NCBI RefSeq assembly: GCF_900101785.1
Contig: NZ_LT629688.1
Location: forward strand, 2,666,001 to 2,730,000
Direction: 5' to 3'
DNA length: 64,000 nucleotides
DNA from: Auraticoccus monumenti
GTDB taxonomy: Bacteria; Actinomycetota; Actinomycetes; Propionibacteriales; Propionibacteriaceae
The position numbers and the translations under genes were made by a program. Numbering within the stretch: the stretch's first letter is position 1; every line of letters begins with the position of its first letter. Below, one piece after another: positions 1-6,919 of the stretch. A model generated the notes under the pieces. The model did not search any database. It had not been told where the DNA came from and saw only the letters and a list, made by a program, of their open reading frames with translations.

Positions 1-409
1 CGTGACCACCGAGCAGATCGAGGGCTCCGCCCGCTACGTGCTGGACTGGATGGACGGCGCGGGGCTGACCGCGCCGGTCGGGATCCTCGGCTTCTCCCAG
101 GGCGCGTGCACGGCGCTGGAGGCCGTCCGCCAGGCGCCGGGGCGGTTCCGCTACGCGGTGAACCTCTCCGGCTTCGTCTCCCCGCTGGTTCCCGACGACG
201 CCGCCCTGCAGCAGCAGCGGCTGCCCGCCCTGTACGCCCGCGGTTCGGTCGACCCCCTGGTGCCGCAGGTCGTGGTGGGCTGGACGCGGCGCTGGATGCA
301 GGCCAACCTGCAGCTGACCGAGCGGGTGTACCCCGGGCTGGGGCACAACGTGAACCCCGAGGAGATCGCCGACCTGTCGGCCTTCCTGAGCGAGCAGCTT
401 GCCGGCTGA
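1..409 (+). CDS. alpha/beta hydrolase (phospholipase/carboxylesterase type), 5'-truncated
   Basis: This is the C-terminal part of a small serine esterase; the reading frame is open at the window edge and the GTG at base 2 is probably internal. Counting from that GTG, the nucleophile elbow GFSQG (Ser32), an acid in the GSVDPLVP strand (Asp84) and a histidine in GLGHN (His115) form the catalytic triad in the order and spacing of the carboxylesterase/phospholipase family. No signal peptide can be assessed. Substrate is unknown; family members hydrolyse short acyl or lysophospholipid esters in the cytoplasm. It converges on the ROK kinase with a shared hairpin over both stop codons. Confidence 0.8.
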   Translation, partial: VTTEQIEGSARYVLDWMDGAGLTAPVGILGFSQGACTALEAVRQAPGRFRYAVNLSGFVSPLVPDDAALQQQRLPALYARGSVDPLVPQVVVGWTRRWMQANLQLTERVYPGLGHNVNPEEIADLSAFLSEQLAG

Positions 410-441
410 GGACCGCTGCTGAGACCGTCGTCGTCCTCAGC
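405..441. terminator. bidirectional hairpin between convergent genes
   Basis: GCTGAGGAC (405-413) and GTCCTCAGC (433-441) are perfect inverted arms of 9 bp around a 19-base loop. Each arm contains the stop codon of one of the two convergent genes. No U-tract is present, as is common in GC-rich actinobacteria, so termination function is inferred. Confidence 0.5.
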
Positions 442-1351
442 GCTGGTCGGCGGCGCCGAGCACGGCGCCCCAGGCCCCGGCCCACGGACCCAGCGCGCTC
501 GGCACCACCGGGGGCACGGAGTGGAAGGTGGCCCGCTCGGTGAGCTTGACCACCGCCGGGGCCACCACCACGTCCGCGGCCTGACCAAGGCCACCGCCGA
601 CCACGACCAGACCCGGGTCGACGGTGGCCAGCAGGGCCAGCAGCGCCCGGGCCAGCGCGGTGGTGGCCTGGTCGAGGACGGCGCTGGCGCCCGGGTGGCC
701 CGCGCGGGCGGCCTCCACCAGGTCGCGGGCCGTCGGAGCCGTTTGCGGGGTGCTGCCCTCGGCGGCCAGCACCTCCTGCCAGCGCCGGGCCAGGTGCTCG
801 GCACCGACCAGGGTCTCCAGGCAGCCGCGCTGCCCGCAGGAGCAGAGCCGTCCGTGGTCGTCCTGGCTCACGTGCCCCACCTCGCCGGCGGACAGATGGG
901 CCCCGGCCAGCACCTGGCCGCCGATCACCTGCGCCCCGGCGATCCCGGTGCCCAGCGTGAGCACGTACACGTCGGCGTGCCCGCGCCCGGCACCGAGGAC
1001 GGCCTCGGCCCGGGCGGCGGCCCGCCCGTCGTGGACGGCCACCACCGGGACCCCGAGCGCGGTGCCGAGGACGTCCCCGACCGCCACGCCGTCGAGCCAG
1101 GGCAGGTTCACCGACCGGGTCACTACGCCGTCGCCGTCCAGCAGGCCGGGCACGGTGACGCCCGCGGCGGCCACCGTCCGTCCGGCCAGGAAGGCCTGCA
1201 CCCGGTCGGCGAGCAGGTCCAGCGCGCCCGGCCCTCGCGGGGTGGGGACCTGGGTCTGCTCCAGCGGTTCCGCGCCGTCGGGACCGGGCCGGCCCAGCAG
1301 CAGCTTGGTGGACGTCCCGCCGAGGTCGACGCCCAGCAGCGGCGCGCTCAA
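437..1351 (-). CDS. ROK family sugar kinase (glucokinase-like)
   Basis: A 304-residue ROK kinase, expected to phosphorylate a hexose or amino sugar with ATP in the cytoplasm. The N-terminal phosphate-binding motif DLGGTSTK is at residues 9-16, the probable catalytic base is Asp108, and the ROK signature GEVGH (156-160) is followed by the zinc ligands Cys170, Cys172 and Cys177 in a CSCGQRGCLE stretch. There is no N-terminal helix-turn-helix, so it is a kinase rather than an NagC-type repressor. The start is TTG, overlapping the cutC stop as TTGA, so the two genes are translationally coupled. The exact sugar is not determined by the sequence. Confidence 0.85.
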   Translation of the reverse strand: MSAPLLGVDLGGTSTKLLLGRPGPDGAEPLEQTQVPTPRGPGALDLLADRVQAFLAGRTVAAAGVTVPGLLDGDGVVTRSVNLPWLDGVAVGDVLGTALGVPVVAVHDGRAAARAEAVLGAGRGHADVYVLTLGTGIAGAQVIGGQVLAGAHLSAGEVGHVSQDDHGRLCSCGQRGCLETLVGAEHLARRWQEVLAAEGSTPQTAPTARDLVEAARAGHPGASAVLDQATTALARALLALLATVDPGLVVVGGGLGQAADVVVAPAVVKLTERATFHSVPPVVPSALGPWAGAWGAVLGAADQR

Positions 1352-2103
1352 CGGGCGGCCCGCACCGCGGCCATCAGGTGGCGGGCCAGGTCCTCGTCGG
1401 TGGTGGCGTGACGGGTCGACTCCGGGGAGGAGCCCAGGCCGAGGTCGAGCACGTCGGCCCCGTCGCGGCTGGCGGAGGCGTGCACCGCGTGCACCCCCAC
1501 CGCGGAGAGCGCGGCGACGAACTCCGGCCGGACCCCGCCGCCGGCCATCACCTCGATCTCACCGCCCGCGGCGGCCACCACGTCGCGCAGCGTGGCGAGC
1601 CCGTCGACCGCCCGGGGCGCGCCCCCGGAGGTGAGCACCCGACGGACGCCGGTGCCCCGCAGGGCCGCCACGGCCTCGGCGGGGGAGCGCAGGGTGTCCA
1701 GCACCCGGTGCACGGTCACCTCCAGCCCCGGCACCGCCGCGACCACCTCGGCCACCCCGTCCAGGTCGAGCTCGGGAGCACCGTCCGGGCCGGTCCGGGT
1801 CAGCCCCACCACCACCCCGTCGGCCCCGTGGGCGGCGGCGGCCCGGCAGTCGGCGAGCAGCACGGCCCGCTCGTGCTGGTCGTAGTCGAAGCCGCCCGAG
1901 CGCGGGCGGATCAGGACGTGGACGGCGGGTCCGCCGGCTCCGCGGGCCGCGACGGCCGCGTCGACCAGCCCGGTCGAGGGGGTCAGTCCGCCCAGGGCGA
2001 GGGCGGTGCAGAGCTCGATCCGGGTCGGGCCCACCCGGGAGGCCACCGCGATGCCTCGCGGGTCGTGGACGGCGAGCTCGAGCGCGAGGGTCACGGGGTG
2101 CAC
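1348..2103 (-). CDS. cutC: CutC family protein
   Basis: A 251-residue TIM-barrel protein of the CutC family, named for copper tolerance in E. coli, though its biochemical role remains unsettled. The family signature RIELCTALALGGLTPS lies at residues 28-43, preceded by a first beta strand LALELAV. Length matches the family. The GTG start at the distal end is used; a second GTG four codons later is also possible. It is the first gene of a two-gene unit with the downstream ROK kinase. CutC homologues next to ROK sugar kinases suggest a link to sugar metabolism rather than copper, but that is inference. Confidence 0.8.
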   Translation of the reverse strand: MHPVTLALELAVHDPRGIAVASRVGPTRIELCTALALGGLTPSTGLVDAAVAARGAGGPAVHVLIRPRSGGFDYDQHERAVLLADCRAAAAHGADGVVVGLTRTGPDGAPELDLDGVAEVVAAVPGLEVTVHRVLDTLRSPAEAVAALRGTGVRRVLTSGGAPRAVDGLATLRDVVAAAGGEIEVMAGGGVRPEFVAALSAVGVHAVHASASRDGADVLDLGLGSSPESTRHATTDEDLARHLMAAVRAAR

Positions 2104-2247
2104 GCTAGCCGTGATCGACCCGGCCCGGCCGCGCGTCCGGCCCCGGGGGTGGGACGGGTCCCGCGCCCGGCGCCCGGCAGCGTGCTGCGGTGCCTCTGCC
2201 TAGACTGACCGCGACGTGGACCGGCGGTGCTCCCTGGAGGTGACGTG

Positions 2248-2631
2248 GTGAACCTGTTCAAGAAGCTGTTCGGACGCGACGAGGAGTCGGGCGAGGACCT
2301 GCCGATCGCCCTGGACCTGGAGGAGAGGCGCCGCCAGCTGCTGCAGCTGGAGAAGGCCCTGGACGCCCTGGTCAACGCCATGCGCGAGCACCCCGAGCTG
2401 GCCAGCAACCCCGGCTGGCAGGGCCGGACGGCCGAGTACGGCCGGCTGGCCGGCGAGGCGATGGTGCTGCGCAAGAGGGTCCCCACCCGCGAGGAGCTGC
2501 TGGACCTGGCCTTCGAGGTCCGTCCGGTCTTCAAGGACGTGCCGCCCGGGCTGGAGGGGTTGGTCGGCCTGCAGGACGCGGCGATGCGCTCGGCGGAGTC
2601 GCTGGTCACCGTGCTCCCCGGCGAGCGCTGA
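2248..2631 (+). CDS. small hypothetical protein upstream of kynA
   Basis: A 127-residue, charged, mainly helical soluble protein with no signal peptide or membrane segment. It opens with VNLFKKLFGRDEES and carries heptad-like LEERRRQLLQLEKALDAL, suggesting a short coiled coil near residues 25-50. The start was set at GTG 2248 because GGAGG at 2236-2240 sits seven bases upstream; an in-frame GTG at 2245 is too close and one at 2227 precedes the ribosome site. I do not recognise a family. It is co-directional with kynA and separated by only a few tens of bases, so it may be co-transcribed with the kynurenine genes. Confidence 0.6.
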   Translation: MNLFKKLFGRDEESGEDLPIALDLEERRRQLLQLEKALDALVNAMREHPELASNPGWQGRTAEYGRLAGEAMVLRKRVPTREELLDLAFEVRPVFKDVPPGLEGLVGLQDAAMRSAESLVTVLPGER

Positions 2632-2668
2632 GCTCGTGCCCCCTGGACCCCGCGGCGTCGAGCCGGGG

Positions 2669-3484
2669 ATGGCCACCGATTTCCGCGCCGAGATGGGCTA
2701 CGGCTCCTACCTGGACCTGGACACCCTGCTCACCGCCCAGCACCCGGTCAGCGAGCCCGAGCACCACGACGAGCTGCTGTTCATCATCCAGCACCAGACC
2801 TCCGAGCTCTGGCTCAAGCTGGTGCTGCACGAGCTGCGCTCGGCGGTCGCCCTGCTGCAGGCCGACCGGCTGCGGGTTGCGCTGAAGCGGATCGCCCGGG
2901 TGAAGCACATCCAGCGCACCCTGACCGACCAGTGGTCGGTGCTGGCCACGCTGACCCCGACCGAGTACTCCGAGTTCCGCGACTTCCTCGGCCGCGCCTC
3001 GGGCTTCCAGTCCTGGCAGTACCGCGCCTTCGAGTTCGTCCTCGGCAACAAGGACGCCGCCACCCTCGCGGTGCACGCCCACCACCCGGAGGGGACGCGG
3101 GTGCTGACCGAGCTGCTGGAGGGACCGAGCCTCTACGACGCGTTCCTCGGCTGCCTGGCCCGCCAGGGCCATCCGGTGCCGGCGCGGGTGCTCGAGCGCG
3201 ACCTCACCCGGCCGCACACCGAGGACGACGAGCTGACCGAGGTGCTCTGCGCCGTCTACGCCGACGCAGAGACGCACTGGGACGCCTACGAGGCCTGCGA
3301 GGAGCTGGTCGACCTGGAGGACGCCGTTCAGCTCTGGCGCTTCCGCCACCTGACCACCGTCCAGCGCACGATCGGGCTGAAGACCGGCACCGGCGGCTCG
3401 TCCGGGGTCGGCTTCCTGCGCCGGGCGCTGGACGTCACCTTCTTCCCCGAGCTCTACGCCGTCCGCACCAGGATCGGCCGGTGA
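2669..3484 (+). CDS. kynA: tryptophan 2,3-dioxygenase
   Basis: Heme dioxygenase that opens the indole ring of L-tryptophan to N-formyl-L-kynurenine, the first step of tryptophan catabolism. The 271-residue product has the diagnostic features in order: YGSYL near the N-terminus, HQTSELW (42-48, substrate-binding His42), GFQSWQYR (112-119), FRH with the proximal heme ligand His227, and the closing GTGGSSG loop (240-246). ATG 2669 was preferred because it places YGSYL at the usual distance; an in-frame GTG at 2636 would add 11 residues. The stop overlaps the kynU start as GTGA, so the pair is coupled. No kynurenine formamidase gene is nearby. Confidence 0.93.
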   Translation: MATDFRAEMGYGSYLDLDTLLTAQHPVSEPEHHDELLFIIQHQTSELWLKLVLHELRSAVALLQADRLRVALKRIARVKHIQRTLTDQWSVLATLTPTEYSEFRDFLGRASGFQSWQYRAFEFVLGNKDAATLAVHAHHPEGTRVLTELLEGPSLYDAFLGCLARQGHPVPARVLERDLTRPHTEDDELTEVLCAVYADAETHWDAYEACEELVDLEDAVQLWRFRHLTTVQRTIGLKTGTGGSSGVGFLRRALDVTFFPELYAVRTRIGR

Positions 3485-4713
3485 GCGGCCGGCTGCCCGG
3501 GGTGGCCGAGCGGGCGGCGGCCCTGGACGCCGCCGACCCGCTGGCCTGGTGCCGGGCGGAGTTCGTCGAGGGCGAGCCGCCGGTGCGGGCCTACCTCGAC
3601 GGCAACTCCCTCGGTCGCCCGCTGCGGGCCACGGCCGCGCGGCTGCAGGAGCTGGTGGTCGGGGCCTGGGGCACCCGGCTGATCCGCTCCTGGGACGAGC
3701 AGTGGATGCAGCTGCCCCTCGAGCTCGGTGACCACCTCGGCCGGGTCTGCCTCGGCGCCGCCCCCGGGCAGGTGTTCGTCGGCGACTCCACCACGGTGCT
3801 GCTCTACAAGCTGCTGCGTGCCGCGGTGGCTGACGCGATGGAGCGGGGACGTCCCCAGCTGGTGCTGGACACCGAGAACTTCCCGACCAACCGCTACGTC
3901 GCCGAGGGCGTGGCCGCGGAGACCGGTGCCGAGCTGGTGTGGCTCAGCCCGGACCCGGCGCGGGGGGTGGAGCTGGAGCACCTGCGCGAGCACCTCGGTG
4001 AGCGGACCGGGGTGGTGCTGGTGTCCCACGTCGCCTACAAGTCCTCCTGGCGCGCCGACCTGGCGGAGATCACCGCCGCGGCGCGGGAGCACGGTGCGCT
4101 GGTGCTCTGGGACCTCTGCCACTCCGCCGGCGTGCTCCCGGTCGACCTCGACGCCGCGGACGTCGACCTCGCGGTGGGGTGCAGCTACAAGTTCCTCAAC
4201 GCCGGCCCCGGCGGCCCGGCCTTCGGGTACGTCGCCACGCGCCTGCAGCAGCGGCTGTCCCAGCCCGTGCAGGGCTGGATGGGTCACGCGGAGCCGTTCG
4301 TGATGGGTCCGGGCTACCGACCGGCCGAGGGGGTCCGCCGCTTCATCTCCGGGACGCCGCCGGTGCTGGCCATGGCCGGCCTGGCCGACACCGTGGAGCT
4401 GGTCGACCGGGTGGGGCTGGAGGCCGTCACCACCAAGGCGCTGGCCCTGGGCGCCTTCGTGGTGGAGGTGGTGGACGAGCACCTGGCCGGGCTGGGGGTC
4501 GGCGTCGCCTCACCCCGGGACCCAGGCCGGCGCGGCGCGCACGTCACCCTCACCCACCCCGACGCCCGCGAGCTCTGCCGCCGGCTGTGGGAGGTCGACG
4601 TGGTCCCCGACTTCCGCGAACCCGACGTCGTCCGCCTCGGGCTCGCACCGCTGAGCACCAGCTACGCCGAGGTGGCGACCGCGCTGGAGGAGATCGCCCG
4701 GCTGCTGGACTGA
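3481..4713 (+). CDS. kynU: kynureninase
   Basis: PLP enzyme cleaving L-kynurenine to anthranilate and alanine. The 410-residue protein has the fold-type I layout: YLDGNSLGRP (38-47), the cofactor-contacting DxxH at Asp211-His214 (WDLCHSAG) and the Schiff-base lysine Lys237 in CSYKFLNAGPGG. Length fits bacterial kynureninases. The GTG start lies within the kynA stop. With kynA it makes anthranilate, which can feed tryptophan resynthesis or aromatic catabolism; no 3-hydroxylase or 3-hydroxyanthranilate dioxygenase is seen, so de novo NAD synthesis by this route is not supported within the window. Confidence 0.95.
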   Translation: MSGRLPGVAERAAALDAADPLAWCRAEFVEGEPPVRAYLDGNSLGRPLRATAARLQELVVGAWGTRLIRSWDEQWMQLPLELGDHLGRVCLGAAPGQVFVGDSTTVLLYKLLRAAVADAMERGRPQLVLDTENFPTNRYVAEGVAAETGAELVWLSPDPARGVELEHLREHLGERTGVVLVSHVAYKSSWRADLAEITAAAREHGALVLWDLCHSAGVLPVDLDAADVDLAVGCSYKFLNAGPGGPAFGYVATRLQQRLSQPVQGWMGHAEPFVMGPGYRPAEGVRRFISGTPPVLAMAGLADTVELVDRVGLEAVTTKALALGAFVVEVVDEHLAGLGVGVASPRDPGRRGAHVTLTHPDARELCRRLWEVDVVPDFREPDVVRLGLAPLSTSYAEVATALEEIARLLD

Positions 4714-4722
4714 CACCCGTGT

Positions 4723-4754
4723 GGCACCCGCACCTCCTCGCCAGCTCGGGTGCC
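4723..4754. terminator. bidirectional hairpin after kynU
   Basis: GGCACCCG (4723-4730) pairs perfectly with CGGGTGCC (4747-4754), loop 16 bases. It lies between the convergent kynU and SpoIIM-like genes and could stop transcription from both sides. No poly-U follows. Confidence 0.45.
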
Positions 4755-4758
4755 CGGG

Positions 4759-5385
4759 TCAGCGGAGGAGGGGCATGAGGTGGATGACCTCGACGGCCTC
4801 GTAGCCGGCGGTGAGGAGGAGCACCCCGATGATGACGGGGTACAGACGCGCGTTCGCCCTGAGCCCCTCGCGGTATCCCGCCCAGGCGGAGGGGAGTCCC
4901 CGGCGTCGGTAGGTCGTGGTCCGGCGCCAGAGGATCACCGATCCCAGCGCCGCCAGGACGTAGGCCTGGAACTCCACGACCACCACGGGAGCGTGGGGGA
5001 TGAGCGCCAGCGCCTCGCCCGGGGACCCGGGGGCGAGCCACATCCCGATCAGCCCGGCACGTCCCACCGTCGCGACGACCCCGAGGAAGGGGATCACGAG
5101 CGACGGCAGGGTGGTGGTGAGCACCGCCGCGAGGAGGAGGTTGGCGAGGAAGGTGAGGAGGGCTGCCTGCACCACGTCACCGGCGGCGTAGGCGTCGGTG
5201 ACGGCCGAGAGCCCCGGCAGGTTCCCGAAGGCCGTCGACCCCTCGAGCCCTCCCTCGCGCAACCGGGGTACCAGCGAGGTCGCGATCATCATCGCGACGA
5301 GTGCGCCGTAGGTCGCGGCGTTGATGACCAGGTAGGTCCGCCAGTTCTCGCGCAGCACCGTCCGGAGGCTGGTCAGGGTCTTCAT
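4759..5385 (-). CDS. SpoIIM-like (stage II sporulation M) integral membrane protein
   Basis: A 208-residue polytopic protein with about five hydrophobic segments (near residues 20-38, 75-100, 105-118, 130-150 and 183-198). The loop GLIGMWLAPGSPGEALALIPHAPVVVVEFQ resembles the conserved P-H-x-x-x-E/F region of the SpoIIM/DUF95 family. Such homologues are common in non-sporulating actinobacteria and their role is unknown. An AGAGGA ribosome site precedes ATG 5385. It sits 27 bases behind the MFS exporter gene on the same strand, so the two probably form an operon and the protein could support that exporter; this is inference. Confidence 0.65.
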   Translation of the reverse strand: MKTLTSLRTVLRENWRTYLVINAATYGALVAMMIATSLVPRLREGGLEGSTAFGNLPGLSAVTDAYAAGDVVQAALLTFLANLLLAAVLTTTLPSLVIPFLGVVATVGRAGLIGMWLAPGSPGEALALIPHAPVVVVEFQAYVLAALGSVILWRRTTTYRRRGLPSAWAGYREGLRANARLYPVIIGVLLLTAGYEAVEVIHLMPLLR

Positions 5386-5412
5386 GTGTCGTCCTCTCTG
5401 GTCGGGCCGGTG

Positions 5413-6615
5413 TCAGGCCGCGGTGGAGCCGAGTCGGCGGAGTGGGGGAGTCAGGAGCGCGGCGACGACCGAGACGACCCACAGGGCCGCGAGCGCGATG
5501 GTGGTCAGCTGCAGACCGCCGGCCTCGATCAGCACGGCGGCCGCGCCGATGCCGACTGCGGGGACCAGGGTCAGCAGCGCGTTCTGAGCGCCGAGCACCG
5601 TCCCGCGCTGGGAGTCGGCGACGACGTCGACGAGGGCCAGTCCGACGACGGCGTTCATGCACCCGGCGCCGAGGCCGACGACGGCTGCTCCGGTGAGGAC
5701 CGACCACGCCGGGCCGAGGACCGCGATGACGGAGAAGCCGACCGCGACCAGGACCAGACCGACGACGAGCCAGACGCGGTGCGGGACCCGGTGCCCGAGG
5801 ACGGCGAAGCCCCCGCGACCGACCAGCAGACCCGCGGCCAGGGCGCTGAGGACGAACCCGACGAGCTGCGGGTCGCCCTGGAACGCGAAGTGGACCGGGA
5901 TGACCATGCCCTGGGTGGCGGCCAGCACGATAGCCAGGGCCAGTCCGAGGAGGACCAGCCCGCGCAGCAGCGGCGAGCGGAAGATGATCACCAGGCCGCG
6001 GAACATCGACCGCTGGGCGGGAGCCGGGACGCCGCCGCCGACGAGCACGGTCGCGCGTGCGGGGAGGGCGAGGGTGAGCAGCGCCGCCAGTGCCGCCAGG
6101 CCGGAGGTGATCCAGAGCACCGTGACGGGTTCGAGGGTGGCGACCAGGATGCCGGCGGCGGCGGGACCGAGCAGGAACGACGCCCCGGACAACGACTCCC
6201 GGATGCCGATCAGTTTGGCGGGGTCCAGCCCGGCGGCGTCCGCGACCGCCGGCAGCATGGCCTCACGGGCGGTGATGCCCGGGACGTCCCCGAACGAGCT
6301 CAGGACGGCCACGGCGACGAACCAGCCGAGCTCCAACCCCACCGTCAGGTGCACGACCGGCAGGATCAGCAGCGCCACCGCCGAGATGACGTCGGAGAGG
6401 ACGGCGGCGGTGCGGCGGTTGACGCGGTCGACCAGCGCGCCCATGAGCAGCCCCGCGACGGCTGCGGGTACCGCCGCGGCGATGGCCACGATCCCCGCGC
6501 CCAGGGGGCTGCCGGTGGTGAGCAGCACCACCAGCGGCAGGGCGATGGCGGTGATGGAGTTCCCCAGCAGCGAGACGGAGAAGCCGGCTAGGTAGAAGAA
6601 GCGGATCCGGTGCAT
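5413..6615 (-). CDS. MFS transporter
   Basis: A 400-residue major facilitator protein with twelve predicted membrane helices and the usual two six-helix halves. The start MHRIRFFYLAGFSVSLLGNS places the first helix at residues 6-25; a longer arginine/proline-rich frame extends upstream but looks noncoding. The loop MGALVDRVNRRTAAVLSD matches the family's cytoplasmic motif A between helices 2 and 3. The arrangement resembles drug/macrolide-type MFS exporters (MefA-like), but the substrate cannot be told. It is first in a likely two-gene unit with the SpoIIM-like protein. Confidence 0.8.
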   Translation of the reverse strand: MHRIRFFYLAGFSVSLLGNSITAIALPLVVLLTTGSPLGAGIVAIAAAVPAAVAGLLMGALVDRVNRRTAAVLSDVISAVALLILPVVHLTVGLELGWFVAVAVLSSFGDVPGITAREAMLPAVADAAGLDPAKLIGIRESLSGASFLLGPAAAGILVATLEPVTVLWITSGLAALAALLTLALPARATVLVGGGVPAPAQRSMFRGLVIIFRSPLLRGLVLLGLALAIVLAATQGMVIPVHFAFQGDPQLVGFVLSALAAGLLVGRGGFAVLGHRVPHRVWLVVGLVLVAVGFSVIAVLGPAWSVLTGAAVVGLGAGCMNAVVGLALVDVVADSQRGTVLGAQNALLTLVPAVGIGAAAVLIEAGGLQLTTIALAALWVVSVVAALLTPPLRRLGSTAA

Positions 6616-6919
6616 GCCACCCACCCCAGACCATGACGTCGCGTCGGGCTCAAGTCGGCGTCCACCGGCGTGGGCGGCGGTTTGCGTCCGAGAGCGGTGG
6701 CGCGGGGTGGCTTGGCTGAGACGGCTCGGGCCGCACCGACGACCCGCAGAACCGGTCACCCAGCCCGACGGCCCCGGCCGTGAGGCCGGGCCGTCGGGCT
6801 CAGTGACCGCTTCTGCGAGTGGCCCCCAGTTCGGTGGCGCTCGTCGCCCTGGTCCAGATCCGCCGGCTCACCCGTTCCGGTCGCTCCCTCGAGCGCTCCG
6901 GCGCCGTCGTCGCCGGTGG
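6616..6919. other. intergenic region holding a long hairpin, otherwise empty
   Basis: This 304-base gap between two minus-strand genes has no credible coding frame. Its only clear structure is the hairpin element at 6745-6817, listed separately. The promoter of the MFS gene should lie on the minus strand just left of 6745, but no convincing -35/-10 pair was found. Confidence 0.6.
6745..6817. repeat. long hairpin element, copy 1 (GCAGAACCGG ends)
   Basis: A 73-base nearly complete palindrome. The outer arms CGCAGAACCGGTCAC (6745-6759) and GTGACCGCTTCTGCG (6803-6817) pair at 14 of 15 positions. The inner arms AGCCCGACGGCCCCGGCC (6762-6779) and GGCCGGGCCGTCGGGCT (6784-6800) pair with one bulged C, leaving a four-base GTGA (GNRA) loop. 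The outer ends match a second element at 32345-32416 of almost the same length, so this is a repeated intergenic hairpin rather than a one-off terminator. Confidence 0.7.

Noticed and set aside
2932-4713. Kynureninase as part of a 593-residue fusion protein
   Set aside because: The upstream 180 codons are an out-of-frame reading of kynA. GTG 3481 overlapping the kynA stop gives a normal-length enzyme.
4750-6591. A 613-codon plus-strand frame opposite the SpoIIM-like and MFS genes
   Set aside because: Low-complexity Gly/Glu/Asp/Gln-rich product without motifs, antisense to two membrane protein genes that fit known families.
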